In this document: piece after piece, positions 51,614 through 61,536 of the stretch
How positions within the stretch are numbered: the first letter of the stretch is position 1
How the letters are laid out: each line of letters starts with the position of its first letter
From: Legionella steelei
GTDB lineage: Bacteria; Pseudomonadota; Gammaproteobacteria; Legionellales; Legionellaceae
Assembly: GCF_001468005.1 (NCBI RefSeq)
Contig: NZ_LNYY01000021.1
Span: 310,637 to 374,636, forward strand
Reading direction: 5' to 3'
Length of the DNA stretch: 64,000 nt
The notes under the pieces: model-generated
What the model was told of the DNA's origin: nothing
Seen by the model: the letters and a program-made list of their open reading frames with translations, nothing else
Database searches by the model: none
Position numbers and translations under genes: made by a program

Positions 51614-52492
51614 TTATGGTAGGCTTGCAAACAGATGGATTTGCAAGTTAAGAATCAATCCGTGTTTCATGCAATATTCGGCTGTGTATTCATGATTACG
51701 TTGATTTTTTTTCAGATCTAAAAGACCAGGCTCCCAAAAACTGACTACTTCATTGATTTCAGAACGTTCTTCTAAAGTCAAGTCACGTCCTTTATCGCGA
51801 ATTGTTTGAGCACGTTGTGGTTCTCTGAGATATCTATTCATAGGGCTCACAAAAACTTGTTTCTTTGTTTTTTCGGTCCATTCATGCGCCCATGTGGGTA
51901 TTTCGCTATAGGGCGTGTAGTGGTTGTCCTCAGGTGCTGACATGACAAACTTCAAATAATCAGCCCGTTCTAACATTTTAATATTAGGTTTTAGGTAGCG
52001 GATAATGGCGCCGTCTTTTTCCAGGCATTTGGGACTAACAACCAGAGTTGTGTTTTCGGGAAGATCAGGCAGAATGGAACTGCCGTTTGATTCAATTTGA
52101 GTTTGTTGGAAATAAGGTTGGGCTTTTTCTAAAAATGCAGATAAATTCCGTTGCAATGAAGGTTCACCACCAGTAATGACCAAGACCATTTTTTTTGCAA
52201 GTCCCTGGGCCCAAGCAGGTGTAGGGAGATTGCGTTTTTGAAAAAAGGCAGCAATGACCGTGTCAGCTTCTTCCAATAAGGAAGTAAAATCCAGCCATTC
52301 GCCCGTATCAAAATAAGTATCACAAAAAGAGCACGCCAAATTACATTTAGCTAAACGAATAAAGTAGGCAGGATGGCCACGAAAAGGACCTTCTCCTTGT
52401 AACGTAAAGAAACGGCTGGTAACAAAAAGCGCATCGGATTTCGCATCTTTGAAAAAAGATCTGCCTACTTTGTCATTCAGTCCAAACATCAA
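51614..52492 (-). CDS. queE: 7-carboxy-7-deazaguanine synthase QueE
   Basis: A 292-aa radical-SAM enzyme that converts carboxy-tetrahydropterin to CDG in queuosine synthesis. The [4Fe-4S] cysteines are C50, C54 and C57 in KCNLACSFCDTYFD, a CxxxCxxC pattern. FTLQGEGPFRGHPAYFIRLA precedes and ITGGEPSLQ follows, both diagnostic. It is longer than the usual 210-230 aa because of an extended C-terminal region (SPMNRYLREPQRAQTI, EYCMKHGLILNLQIH), a form known in several gammaproteobacteria. No other queuosine gene is nearby. Confidence 0.95.
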   Translation of the reverse strand: MMFGLNDKVGRSFFKDAKSDALFVTSRFFTLQGEGPFRGHPAYFIRLAKCNLACSFCDTYFDTGEWLDFTSLLEEADTVIAAFFQKRNLPTPAWAQGLAKKMVLVITGGEPSLQRNLSAFLEKAQPYFQQTQIESNGSSILPDLPENTTLVVSPKCLEKDGAIIRYLKPNIKMLERADYLKFVMSAPEDNHYTPYSEIPTWAHEWTEKTKKQVFVSPMNRYLREPQRAQTIRDKGRDLTLEERSEINEVVSFWEPGLLDLKKNQRNHEYTAEYCMKHGLILNLQIHLFASLP

Positions 52493-52546
52493 TTAATCCT
52501 TTTCTGTATAAAAATTTTTCATATTATACGCTATTATGTTGCAAAT

Positions 52547-52625
52547 GGTAGTCAGGATGCAGTGCAGTGGAACTCAGGATGTTGTGTAGAATAAGACCTC
52601 TTAATCCCAGGTTCTGCTAGGCTAC
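52547..52625. repeat. Decayed TGTAGCCTGGG-type palindrome
   Basis: GGTAGTCAGGATGCAGTGCA and CCCAGGTTCTGCTAGGCTAC are the diverged arms of the same family as 34066, 37735 and 51523. It lies in the gap after queE's start. Confidence 0.5.
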
Positions 52626-52636
52626 AAGTTACAATA

Positions 52637-53386
52637 TCATTTTGATTTATTTTCTAAGGATTGAATCAGAGCAAAGCGTTCAATTAAATTGATTTTTTCT
52701 GAAGCTAATTGATAAATTTTAGCAATTGTTTCCTGGCTCAGTTGATGAAATATAATTTTTACTTCATTTTGTTGTGGCTGGGGGATAGGGGCATATTGAT
52801 GTGAACCGAGAATTTTTTTCATTGAATTTAAATTAATAGAATCAAAGGAGTAAAAATTATTACGGGTATAAATTTTAATGGGAAATGTAGTTTTTCTTAT
52901 TTCAGAATCAAAATTCAACTTACTAAAAGGCAGTTTATTAGAGCCATAGCAATTTAATTCTTTATAGCGTTTTATAAAATTGATGCGATTTACATAGAAA
53001 AAATCTTGCGATATGCCACTGAGCTTTCTGTTTATAATAGAACAGTTAATTAAGGGAAGGCCAAAACCGACATAATTAATAAAAAGCAATTCAAATATAC
53101 TTTCAATGTAGTGTTCTAGGTTACGCTCATGGTGGTTGAGTAATGCTTCATGAATAAAATGGAAGTCCAGTCCCTTCCATGGTGCGGTATCAGAGTGTAA
53201 ATACCAAAGAATATAATAAACTCCATCCCAGGGTTGGGCGTAGTATTGCTCTGCTACTTTATTCTGTAATCTCCGAACCTCATGAACTAGCGAGGGGGTA
53301 ATAATGTATGGAATTTTTGGCTTTAAACAAACCGCCATGCCATTTGTTTTGTGATCCCGAATGGCTAGTAACTCAATATTATGCAC
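52637..53386 (-). CDS. Unrecognised protein
   Basis: A 249-aa soluble protein, rich in aromatic residues and Asn/Lys. No signal peptide, membrane helix or known motif. Local features are WDGVYYILWYLHSD, LNHHERNLEHYIESIFELLF and RYKELNCYGSNKLPFSKLNF. It is encoded alone and has typical AT-rich Legionella coding composition. An effector is possible but unsupported. The 270 bp upstream (53387-53656) contain nothing I can call. Confidence 0.68.
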   Translation of the reverse strand: MHNIELLAIRDHKTNGMAVCLKPKIPYIITPSLVHEVRRLQNKVAEQYYAQPWDGVYYILWYLHSDTAPWKGLDFHFIHEALLNHHERNLEHYIESIFELLFINYVGFGLPLINCSIINRKLSGISQDFFYVNRINFIKRYKELNCYGSNKLPFSKLNFDSEIRKTTFPIKIYTRNNFYSFDSINLNSMKKILGSHQYAPIPQPQQNEVKIIFHQLSQETIAKIYQLASEKINLIERFALIQSLENKSK

Positions 53387-53656
53387 AGCAATCCTTACAA
53401 AAATAGGCTAAAAATATCTCAATAAGGTAAAAAAATAACATGTAGAAAGTGTAGTAAAGAAAATAGATTTTTTCAAAAAATAAACAAATTTTTTATTTAT
53501 AGTTGTTTTTCATTTTGCCAGTGTGAACCAAAATGGCTTAGTTTTCGAATCCCGAACATGCAGCTCCGTTATCTCGAGCTGGTATTCCCAACTGTTGTTT
53601 TTCCTACGAAGGCAGGATCCTATTGATATATTGTGCTGTTTTGATGGACTGGTACG

Positions 53657-54853
53657 TTATTTTTGATGGCTTGAAACCAGTCGTATATTGATTAAATTGG
53701 GGATATGCTTCAATTGATCGCACAGTTTGGAAAGGGATTCTTTAGAGCCCGATATATCAATAAGGTTCACGGCAATGGCGCCACGTGATTTATTTTCCAT
53801 TTGTTCAATATTGTATCCAAGTTTTGAGATGTTCTGAGTGATTTTACCCATAGCTCCTGGAATATTTTCGTTAATCGCCAGCAAGCGGTAACAGTCAGAT
53901 ACTTGGGAGGTGGAGAGTGATATATTAGGAAAATTAATCGAATACTCGATAATTCCATATTCCAGATAATTACAAATATTGCGAATGACCATTTCTGCTG
54001 CAGTTTGCTCTGCTTCCTGCGTACTTGCTCCCAAATGAGGAAAACACAAGACATTAGGGTGTCCTGCTAAATTAATTGTTGGGAAATCAGTGATGTAACC
54101 CATGAGGCGTTGATTATTCAATTGTTGCAAAATTGCTGCTTCATTTACTATTTGTTCACGTGAAAAATTAAGTAAAAGAGTATGTGGTTTAACAAGGGAA
54201 ATGTTTTCTTCATTGATTAAATGAGTAGTATTCGTATTTAAAGGGATATGTAGCGTAATGATATCTGCATGAACAAGCAATTCATTCATATCCATGATTT
54301 TTTCAACCCCAGGCATCAATGCGAGCGCATTAGTCAGGGTCATATTGGTGTCAAAACCTAAGACATTCATGCCTAAAGCCAGTCCTGCATTAGCTACTTT
54401 AACGCCGATATTCCCTAAGCCTATGACACCTAATGTTTTACCTGAAATCTCATGTCCAACAAATTTCTTTTTTTTAGTTTCTATCTCTCGATTTAATAGT
54501 TGATTGTCCTCTTTTGACAGTTCGGTAATAAAGGAGCGGGTTTCATCTAAATGTCTATAACCCATTATCATGGCCGCCATCACGAGTTCTTTAACTGCAT
54601 TAGCGTTTGCTCCAGGGGCATAAAATACGGGGATACCCAAATTTGTAAGTGCCTCAACAGGAATATTGTCCGTCCCAGTGCCTGCTCGGGCAACTGCTTT
54701 TAGGTTTTTTTCAAATGGGTGATCATGCAATTTATGGGAGCGTACTAAAATAACATCAGGATCAACAGGGTTAAGACCCAACTGATAAAGGTCAGGATGA
54801 AATAAACTTAAGCCTTGAGGAGATATATTATCAAGAACTTGAATAGTGAACAT
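53657..54853 (-). CDS. serA: D-3-phosphoglycerate dehydrogenase (short type with ACT domain)
   Basis: A 398-aa enzyme for the first step of serine synthesis. The start is ATG 54853, with GGGGA 5 nt upstream, rather than the ATG six bases earlier. Catalytic domain: LKAVARAGTGTDNIPVEA and GANANAVKELVM. NAD fold: LGVIGLGNIGVKVANAGLALG, then DIITLHIPLN and the catalytic His in CFPHLGASTQEAE. A C-terminal ACT domain (LAINENIPGAMGKITQ) could bind serine for feedback control. It overlaps the upstream phosphatase by 23 bp, so the two are coupled. Confidence 0.93.
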   Translation of the reverse strand: MFTIQVLDNISPQGLSLFHPDLYQLGLNPVDPDVILVRSHKLHDHPFEKNLKAVARAGTGTDNIPVEALTNLGIPVFYAPGANANAVKELVMAAMIMGYRHLDETRSFITELSKEDNQLLNREIETKKKKFVGHEISGKTLGVIGLGNIGVKVANAGLALGMNVLGFDTNMTLTNALALMPGVEKIMDMNELLVHADIITLHIPLNTNTTHLINEENISLVKPHTLLLNFSREQIVNEAAILQQLNNQRLMGYITDFPTINLAGHPNVLCFPHLGASTQEAEQTAAEMVIRNICNYLEYGIIEYSINFPNISLSTSQVSDCYRLLAINENIPGAMGKITQNISKLGYNIEQMENKSRGAIAVNLIDISGSKESLSKLCDQLKHIPNLINIRLVSSHQK

Positions 54854-55625
54854 GGTCATTCCCCTTGATCAGAACAACAGAATTATAAATATCTGTCAGT
54901 CCTTGTTCATAATAAGCATAATCTTGTGACGATAATTGTTTCAATTCGTCAGGCGTTAATCCCAAAGCAATTATTGGGTAAAAGCTTGTGCTAGTGATAT
55001 AAAAATTGGCATGGTTTTTCACCCATTCTTTAGGGCTTAGTCCAGAGAAACCTATAAATCGGGTTACTGCGTCTCGAGCTTCCCAGTCACTCACGCCATC
55101 ACCGACTAATAAGGAACGCTCGCCTGGTTTCAGGACTGACGCGATTTCTACAGTTTTACCATTGCCTTGAATCATATTACTTTGCTCATCAAATCCTTGA
55201 TAGTTGCCTGCATCATCAAAATAAACGTCCACTGCGAGCACATGGCTCGCAGGAATTCCCAAAGTTTGCGCAAATGGAACTACTGCCGTTTTAATCCCTG
55301 CAGAAATAATATAAATTTTTTTATGCAAACCATGCAACAACTGAATGAGTTCTTGTGCCCCAGGAGCTATATGTTGCTTGTAGCACTCTGCCAATTCCTC
55401 AACTTGTTTGAGTGTAGGTTGAACATGGAGTAAACGCTGTCGATAATCATCAGGCGTCATGCCGGTTTTTCCCATGCAGCGTGCAGTGATTTGATGTACT
55501 TGTTTGGCAACACCATTTCTCGTTGCAAGTACATTAATCCCCTCAATAAGGGAGAGGGTTCCGTCACAGTCAAAGAAAAAAGAATCGATTGGGGCGTTTA
55601 AAGCCCAGGGATTTCTATTATCCAT
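54831..55625 (-). CDS. serB: HAD-family phosphatase, probable phosphoserine phosphatase
   Basis: A 264-aa HAD hydrolase. Motif I is FFFDCDGTLSLIEG, with the nucleophile Asp and general acid Asp; motif II is IYIISAGI; motif III/IV is LLVGDGVSDWEARDA. A small cap domain is inserted after motif I, as in SerB-type enzymes. The gene overlaps serA by 23 bp, so dephosphorylation of phosphoserine is the obvious role. The middle transaminase (serC) is not here. The C-terminal 45 residues are extra relative to usual SerB. Confidence 0.87.
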   Translation of the reverse strand: MDNRNPWALNAPIDSFFFDCDGTLSLIEGINVLATRNGVAKQVHQITARCMGKTGMTPDDYRQRLLHVQPTLKQVEELAECYKQHIAPGAQELIQLLHGLHKKIYIISAGIKTAVVPFAQTLGIPASHVLAVDVYFDDAGNYQGFDEQSNMIQGNGKTVEIASVLKPGERSLLVGDGVSDWEARDAVTRFIGFSGLSPKEWVKNHANFYITSTSFYPIIALGLTPDELKQLSSQDYAYYEQGLTDIYNSVVLIKGNDHVHYSSS

Positions 55626-55811
55626 GAATTACCCTTATTTAAGCTCTATACAATTCGTAGCATTTGGCAAGATAGTTGAATTGTAAACAGACCCATACTT
55701 AATGTAGGCATAGATGTACTATAATCCATTTATTAAGTAGATTCCAATTTAGTGAATCCATGCTTGGAATGGGTTCAAATTGATAAGAAAAATTACTGCA
55801 AAGGAATGAGT

Positions 55812-56552
55812 ATGAAAGTAAAGGGGATGTTATTGGGGTTAGTGTTTTGTTTTTTCTTTTCTACTTTAAGTCATAGTACCGTTCGAATTGGCACCCTCGT
55901 TTATAATCCTCCTTTTGTTATATCCAGTAGTGAAGGATTTGATATTGATTTATCCCATTTGCTTTGTTCGCGCCTGAAAATAAAGTGCCAGCTTATTCCA
56001 ATAAAGAACACAAAACAGCTTTATCAAGCGTTAGAAAATGGACAAGTTGATTTGGTCATTGCTGGAGTTACTATTTCGCCTGCTCGTCAGAAGGACCATG
56101 TTTTTAGCTTACCGTACATGCTCAGTAAAGGACAATTTTTAACATTGAAAGATCAAAGCCACATTAATTCCGAGGCTGATTTAGAAGGGAGTACAGTCGG
56201 TGTGATCAAAGACGAACTAAGCGGCGGTGTTTTATATGCTTATGTACTCAATAAGTACCAAGGAAAAATTAAAGTGAATCAGTATGATACAGTAGAAAAT
56301 ATGTTTGCTGCATTAAGCAATAAAACGATATCTGCTGTATTTCTTTATCGTTCTGACGTGAACTATTGGAATCACAATTATGGTAATTTATTTAAAACCT
56401 TGGGGCCTGTAGTGACGCTAGGCGAGGGTATAGCCATTATGGCTCAATCTAAAAACTCAAACTTAATTGACCGCATAAATAAAATATTACAACAAATAGA
56501 ACAAGATGATACGTATCTTGCTTTATATAAAACGTATTTTTCTAATCAATAG
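55812..56552 (+). CDS. Periplasmic amino-acid-binding protein (SBP family 3), orphan
   Basis: A 246-aa exported protein. The start is ATG 55812 with AAGGA 6 nt upstream; the signal peptide is MKVKGMLLGLVFCFFFSTLSHS. The mature part starts VRIGTLVYNPPFVISSSEGF and has DIDLSHLLCSRLKIKCQLIP, GQVDLVIAGVTISPARQK and VGVIKDELSGG, the family-3 periplasmic binding fold for polar amino acids. No permease or ATPase gene is nearby, so it either pairs with a distant ABC system or acts as a sensor or soluble scavenger. Confidence 0.92.
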   Translation: MKVKGMLLGLVFCFFFSTLSHSTVRIGTLVYNPPFVISSSEGFDIDLSHLLCSRLKIKCQLIPIKNTKQLYQALENGQVDLVIAGVTISPARQKDHVFSLPYMLSKGQFLTLKDQSHINSEADLEGSTVGVIKDELSGGVLYAYVLNKYQGKIKVNQYDTVENMFAALSNKTISAVFLYRSDVNYWNHNYGNLFKTLGPVVTLGEGIAIMAQSKNSNLIDRINKILQQIEQDDTYLALYKTYFSNQ

Positions 56553-56647
56553 ATGAGGTAGAGGGCGTAATCTTTCCCTGATTTCTAATAAATTATTTTA
56601 AAAGTCTATACTTGGAGTTAAGAGAGGTTTCAGGAAAAGGAATGCGC

Positions 56648-57316
56648 ATGAATACCTATACTGCAGATATTCAACATCCCGTAACAATTCCCAGTAAAAA
56701 TGTTTATCTGAACGGTTTTTTATTTATACCTGAAAAAGCCAAAGGGATTGTAATTTTTGTACATGGAAGTGGAAGCAGTCGATTTAGTAGCCGCAATCAG
56801 TATGTAGCAAGCACTTTGAATGAAGGGAACTACGCAACGTTGCTTTTTGACCTGCTCACATCACAAGAAGATATTATTGATAATGTGACTCGTGAATTTC
56901 GTTTTGATATTCATCTATTATCTTCTCGGCTTGTTGATGTAATTCATTGGTGTACCGAAGAATTAGCCGCATACCATTTTCCAATCGGTTTATTTGGGTC
57001 AAGCACCGGAGGTGGGGCTGCACTTGTCGCTGCAGCGCAAGAGCCTAAATTAGTCAACGCAGTTGTTTCGCGTGGCGGTAGGCCTGATTTGGCTAGGAAT
57101 TATTTACCTCAAGTCAAAGCACCTACATTGCTTATTGTAGGCGGTCAAGATGATGTAGTTATTGATCTCAATCAACAAGCAATGTCGCATATGAATTGCA
57201 CCACACAATTAGACATAGTGGAGGGGGCAACTCATTTATTTGAAGAACATGGAAAATTAAGCGAAGTTGCGAGTTTAGCCACAAATTGGTTCGATCAGTA
57301 TTGTTCTGGAAAATAG
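56648..57316 (+). CDS. Alpha/beta hydrolase (dienelactone-hydrolase-like)
   Basis: A 222-aa enzyme. The start is ATG 56648 with AAGGA 6 nt upstream. The oxyanion motif is FVHGSGSSRFSSRN, the nucleophile elbow GLFGSSTGGGAAL (GxSxG), the acid VGGQDDVV and the His EGATHLFEE, so the catalytic triad is complete. Compact, without lid domain or signal peptide. The natural ester or amide is unknown. Upstream is the orphan binding protein, on the same strand with 95 bp between. Confidence 0.92.
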   Translation: MNTYTADIQHPVTIPSKNVYLNGFLFIPEKAKGIVIFVHGSGSSRFSSRNQYVASTLNEGNYATLLFDLLTSQEDIIDNVTREFRFDIHLLSSRLVDVIHWCTEELAAYHFPIGLFGSSTGGGAALVAAAQEPKLVNAVVSRGGRPDLARNYLPQVKAPTLLIVGGQDDVVIDLNQQAMSHMNCTTQLDIVEGATHLFEEHGKLSEVASLATNWFDQYCSGK

Positions 57317-57324
57317 ATTGCTTC

Positions 57325-57345
57325 GGAGCTTGCACGCAACGCTCC
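57325..57345 (+). terminator. Possible terminator after the hydrolase gene
   Basis: GGAGCTTGC-AC-GCAACGCTCC forms a 9-bp stem with one bulged base, followed after six bases by CTTTTT. It starts 9 bp after the hydrolase stop. Confidence 0.4.
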
Positions 57346-57398
57346 ACATACTTTTTGGCTTGAGCACAGCGAAGCTACAAAAAGACGACCATTGATAG

Positions 57399-59243
57399 TC
57401 ACTTAATATTTAATGCAGCCAAATCTTCTTCATTTAGAGTTTCTTTTTGTAATAACAGCTTAGCCCCGTTTTCTAAAATTTTGCTGCGTTTTTTTATTAT
57501 ATCCACGGCATCATCAAATGCAGATTGAATGATTTTGCGGACTGCAGCATCAATTTCACATGCAGTTTCTTCACTAAATTCACGATCGTTATGCATTATG
57601 GGTGGTTCTAAGAAGCTAGAATGTTCTTTCTGATAAGTAACGGGCCCTAGTTCTTTATCCATCCCATAACGCATCACCATGCTACGGGCAATATCCGTTG
57701 CTTTGGCAAGATCATCTGCTGCGCCCGTTGAAAAGTGGCCAAAAACCACAAATTCGGCTGCCCTACCTCCGAGAAGAACCATCATTTTATTTTTTAATTC
57801 TTCTTCAGTCATAAGATAGCGATCTTCAGTGGGACGTTGAATAGTATATCCCAAACTGCCTATTCCGCGTGGAATAATCGACACTTTATGTACTTGATCG
57901 ACATTGGGTAACGAGAGTGCGATCAAAGTGTGACCCATTTCATGATATGCCACCGCTTTACGTTCTTCGGGATTGAGTAAACGGTTTTTTTTCTCTAGAC
58001 CAGCTACAATGCGTTCAATTGCGTTAGTAAAATCATCCATGCTCACCGAGTGGCCATTATGACGTGTGGCCAGTAAGGCTGCTTCATTGACTAGATTCGC
58101 TAAATCAGCACCAGAAAAACCTGGAGTTAAAGCTGCAATTTTTTCAGGATCAATATCAGGAGCTTGTTTTATTTTTTTCAGGTGTACATTCAAAATTTCT
58201 ATGCGGCCCTTTTTGTCTGGGCGATCAACCAATACATGGCGATCAAAACGTCCAGCACGTAATAACGCAGGATCAAGAATTTCCGGACGATTTGTTGCGG
58301 CAAGTAGAATGAGTCCTTCACTGGGGTCAAAACCATCCATTTCTGAGAGCAGCTGATTTAAGGTTTGTTCTTTTTCATCATGCCCGCCGCCAATAGGATA
58401 AGCACCGCGGGCCCTCCCTAAAGCATCCAGCTCATCGATAAAAATAATTGCTGGAGCTGTTTCTCGGGCATGAGTGAAGAGATCACGAACTCGCGCTGCC
58501 CCAACGCCAACAAACATTTCTACGAATTCTGAACCATTAATTGAGAAAAATGGCACCCCTGCTTCACCTGCTACGGCGCGTGCGAGCAATGTTTTTCCAG
58601 TTCCAGGTGGACCAACTAAAAGTACCCCTTTAGGTATATGAGCTCCTATACGCGTATAATGTTGTGGATTTTTGAGAAATTCAACAACTTCCATAAGCTC
58701 AGTTTTCGCCTCATCGACACCTGCAACATCTTGGAATGATACGTGTGTTTCTTTTTCCATGTAGACTTTGGCTTTGCTTTTGCCGACATCCAAGACACCA
58801 CCAGCAGCGGTGCCCATACGTCGTATCAAAAAACTCCACAATGCAAAGAAAAGCAGGGCGGGAATAAGCCAAGATAACACCATGGTTAACCATTTATTTT
58901 CAGCTTGCCCATTAAACTTTACTTTTGCAGCTTCCAAGGTGGATACAAGTGAAGGATCATTGATACGTACGGTAGTCACTTGGGGGGCATCGCCACCATA
59001 TTTCTTTATTTCACTTAATTTATCTTCGGGGAGTAATCCTACCAAACCGTCGGTTTTCACGTTTGCGGTAATGTAGCTGTCATCAAGGAGTACATTATCT
59101 AACTTATCGGCTTTCAAAAGATTGATAAAGTCACTGTACGCAATATTGACAGGATGTGGGGCGAAAAAAAAGTTCTGGAATAGAATGATAATCCAGAAAA
59201 TCATCAGCACATACCAGAGCGACTGCCATTGTTTGTTTTCCAC
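57399..59243 (-). CDS. ftsH: ATP-dependent zinc metalloprotease FtsH
   Basis: A 614-aa membrane protease that degrades damaged membrane and regulatory proteins. Two helices ([20 protein letters not shown] and [20 protein letters not shown]) flank a periplasmic domain. The AAA core has [20 protein letters not shown], the pore motif [11 protein letters not shown] and [14 protein letters not shown]. The zinc site is HEMGH (H434 and H438). It is a little shorter than the usual 640 aa, with a short C-terminal tail, and lacks the rrmJ/folP neighbours that normally flank the housekeeping gene. It may be a second, specialised copy. Confidence 0.95.
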   Translation of the reverse strand: MENKQWQSLWYVLMIFWIIILFQNFFFAPHPVNIAYSDFINLLKADKLDNVLLDDSYITANVKTDGLVGLLPEDKLSEIKKYGGDAPQVTTVRINDPSLVSTLEAAKVKFNGQAENKWLTMVLSWLIPALLFFALWSFLIRRMGTAAGGVLDVGKSKAKVYMEKETHVSFQDVAGVDEAKTELMEVVEFLKNPQHYTRIGAHIPKGVLLVGPPGTGKTLLARAVAGEAGVPFFSINGSEFVEMFVGVGAARVRDLFTHARETAPAIIFIDELDALGRARGAYPIGGGHDEKEQTLNQLLSEMDGFDPSEGLILLAATNRPEILDPALLRAGRFDRHVLVDRPDKKGRIEILNVHLKKIKQAPDIDPEKIAALTPGFSGADLANLVNEAALLATRHNGHSVSMDDFTNAIERIVAGLEKKNRLLNPEERKAVAYHEMGHTLIALSLPNVDQVHKVSIIPRGIGSLGYTIQRPTEDRYLMTEEELKNKMMVLLGGRAAEFVVFGHFSTGAADDLAKATDIARSMVMRYGMDKELGPVTYQKEHSSFLEPPIMHNDREFSEETACEIDAAVRKIIQSAFDDAVDIIKKRSKILENGAKLLLQKETLNEEDLAALNIK

Positions 59244-59467
59244 ACTCTTCCCCTGATTTCACTATCCTAATGCGTAGAAAAAACGGACTGGTTTTGTATA
59301 AGTATATACCAACGGATAAACATCGGTTCGCTCATCTCGTAGTTTCTTATGTAGTGATATCCCAACATTGCGTCTTGAAGGCAATAATTTATTAAACAGT
59401 CTATTTGTTGAGAATTTAATCTCTTGGTATTATAATTAATCTATTTGGTGATGATTTCCGGTCATTT

Positions 59468-60304
59468 ATGTATACAGAGTTAGATAACAATGCCGTGCTG
59501 CCAAGTTCAACGCACTATGTTCTAGATTATCCTAATAAAAATGATTTATCTGTTTTCTTTGATTATGTTAATCACGAAAGCGCGATGGCAGAAATTTATT
59601 TTGAAAATGAAGATGAAGCGGTATTAGAGGATGTAACCATTCAGTTATTTAACAATAATGGAAAATTGCTCCATAAAGAGGGCAATCGATGTGATTTAAT
59701 GCTTGTTTTGCGAGACAATGGAAAGATTATTGGCTTTATAGAATTAAGGCTAATTCAAAACTCAGAAATGATGTCTCAATTATATGGCCTATTTGTAAGT
59801 GAAAAATATCGCCAAAAAGGGCTAGCCAACTTAATGACGGCTCATGCTTTGGATTTTTTCGTACATACAGGGCTGACAAGTATGACAGTCAGTCCTTCAG
59901 CAGAATCGCTTACCGTTTATAATAAATTTGGTTTTTACCCCGCAGAGCTCGATGATGTTGATATAAAAAAATGGTTCCAACAAACACAGAAAGAACGGCT
60001 AGAACAGTTAATAGAGGAGCCTTCGTTGTCTCTTTTAATGGATTTAGAAATGGACGTCTGTCAGCAGGCTTTTACAAGTCATTGTAAACAATCCGCCCAA
60101 AACTTTGTTCCATTTGAGATTTCTCAAAATTTAAAAAAAGATTTAAAAACGAATGTATTTGACTGGAGAAAAAGAGCGAGTTCCCCAACTTTATTATCGG
60201 ACAGCGACTTGGGCGTTTTAAGTACTCCGGAAGACCATAAAAAAAGAAAAATCGAGTCAGACGCTCAATCATCTTTAAAGCCCGAGCAAAAAAATCGTTA
60301 TTGA
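59468..60304 (+). CDS. GNAT-family acetyltransferase with C-terminal extension
   Basis: A 278-aa protein. Residues 30-160 carry the GNAT fold: LVLRDNGKIIGFIELRLIQ, then LYGLFVSEKYRQKGLANLM with the acetyl-CoA loop RQKGLA, and VSPSAESLTVYNKFGFYPAE. Residues 165-278 are an acidic/basic extension, ending STPEDHKKRKIESDAQSSL and KPEQKNRY, which includes a KKRK patch like a nuclear-localisation signal. A GNAT enzyme with such a tail in a Legionella genome is a candidate effector, though this is inference. AT-rich 224-bp gap upstream. Confidence 0.85.
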   Translation: MYTELDNNAVLPSSTHYVLDYPNKNDLSVFFDYVNHESAMAEIYFENEDEAVLEDVTIQLFNNNGKLLHKEGNRCDLMLVLRDNGKIIGFIELRLIQNSEMMSQLYGLFVSEKYRQKGLANLMTAHALDFFVHTGLTSMTVSPSAESLTVYNKFGFYPAELDDVDIKKWFQQTQKERLEQLIEEPSLSLLMDLEMDVCQQAFTSHCKQSAQNFVPFEISQNLKKDLKTNVFDWRKRASSPTLLSDSDLGVLSTPEDHKKRKIESDAQSSLKPEQKNRY

Positions 60305-60375
60305 ACTAACAAAGGGAGCGCACGTACACCATAAACTATAGTTATAGGAGGAGTGTGCAAAACCTAGGGATAATA

Positions 60376-61491
60376 ATGATGTCATCAATAACATCTCAAT
60401 TTCATATATTTTTATGTGGTGATGTCATGACGGGACGAGGAGTTGATCAAGTCTTAACTCATCCCTGTGAACCACAAATTTATGAATCTTATGTTCGCGA
60501 TGCACGAGATTATGTCCGACTTGCTGAGCAGATCAATGGCTCGATTCCTCTGCATAACAAAGGAGAATACGTATGGGGGGATGCATTAGACGAATTAAAT
60601 TTAAGAAAGCCTGATCTGCGTTTAATTAATCTTGAAACAAGCATCACCAGCAGCGAAACACCATGGCCAAATAAGGGCATCAATTACCGCATGCATGCTA
60701 AGAATATAGACGTAATTACTGCCGCACATATTGATGTTTGTGTTTTGGCAAATAATCACGTATTAGATTGGGGAAAAGAAGGTCTTTTAGAAACCTTGTT
60801 GACTCTGGACAAGGTGGGAATTAGCTATGTAGGTGCCGGAAAAAACATCCAAAAAGCAACAGCACCTGCAATTCTTTTTGTACCTGGTTTCAAGGGCAGA
60901 ATACTCATATTCTCTATGGGGCTCTCTTCTAGTGGTATTCTCAAAGAATGGGCGGCTACAGTGGAGCAACCTGGCGTGTGGTTGTTACCTGATTTAAGTA
61001 AAGACACTATCAAGCAAATTAAAAAAGTGATTGAACATTATAGAAAAGCAGAAGATTTATGTATCGTGAGCATTCATTGGGGAGGAAATTGGGGTTATGA
61101 GATTCCCCTATACCATCAACGGTTTGCGCATAGACTCATTGATCAATTAGGTGTTCATGTGATTCATGGCCACTCCGCTCATCATCCAATGGGTATTGAG
61201 CTATATAATCAGGGTTTGATTTTGTATGGTTGCGGTGATTTGATTAATGATTATGAGGGGATAGGCGGCTGGGAGCAGTTCAAAAGTGAGTTGTCATTAA
61301 TGTATTTTTTAACCTTTAATGCGCAGGGACGATTAACGCAATTAGAGTTGGTGCCTATGGTCAGGAAAAACTTCAAATTACACTATGCAAGTAAGGATGA
61401 CGGACAATGGATGGCTAAAAATCTTACTGCATGTTCGCGGAGGTTTAAGACTTCTTTTGAATTCAATAATTATGTAATCCATTGTTTATGA
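60376..61491 (+). CDS. CapA-family (poly-gamma-glutamate synthesis-like) metallophosphatase-fold protein
   Basis: A 371-aa protein. Motifs: FLCGDVMTGRGVDQ, LRLINLETSIT, DVCVLANNHVLDWGKEGLLE, IVSIHWGGNWGYEIP and VIHGHSAHHPMGIELY, with the metal-binding Asp, Asn and His set of the calcineurin-like CapA family. No signal peptide, unlike many CapA proteins. The start is uncertain: ATG 60376 has AGGGA 5 nt upstream, while a GTG at 60355 has a stronger GGAGG but very close. Members act in capsule or polymer synthesis; the partner genes CapB/C are not here. Confidence 0.9.
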   Translation: MMSSITSQFHIFLCGDVMTGRGVDQVLTHPCEPQIYESYVRDARDYVRLAEQINGSIPLHNKGEYVWGDALDELNLRKPDLRLINLETSITSSETPWPNKGINYRMHAKNIDVITAAHIDVCVLANNHVLDWGKEGLLETLLTLDKVGISYVGAGKNIQKATAPAILFVPGFKGRILIFSMGLSSSGILKEWAATVEQPGVWLLPDLSKDTIKQIKKVIEHYRKAEDLCIVSIHWGGNWGYEIPLYHQRFAHRLIDQLGVHVIHGHSAHHPMGIELYNQGLILYGCGDLINDYEGIGGWEQFKSELSLMYFLTFNAQGRLTQLELVPMVRKNFKLHYASKDDGQWMAKNLTACSRRFKTSFEFNNYVIHCL

Positions 61492-61536
61492 ATGCATTAA
61501 TTTGTAGTTGGTTGCTGCAGATAAAGGAGGGGCCAT

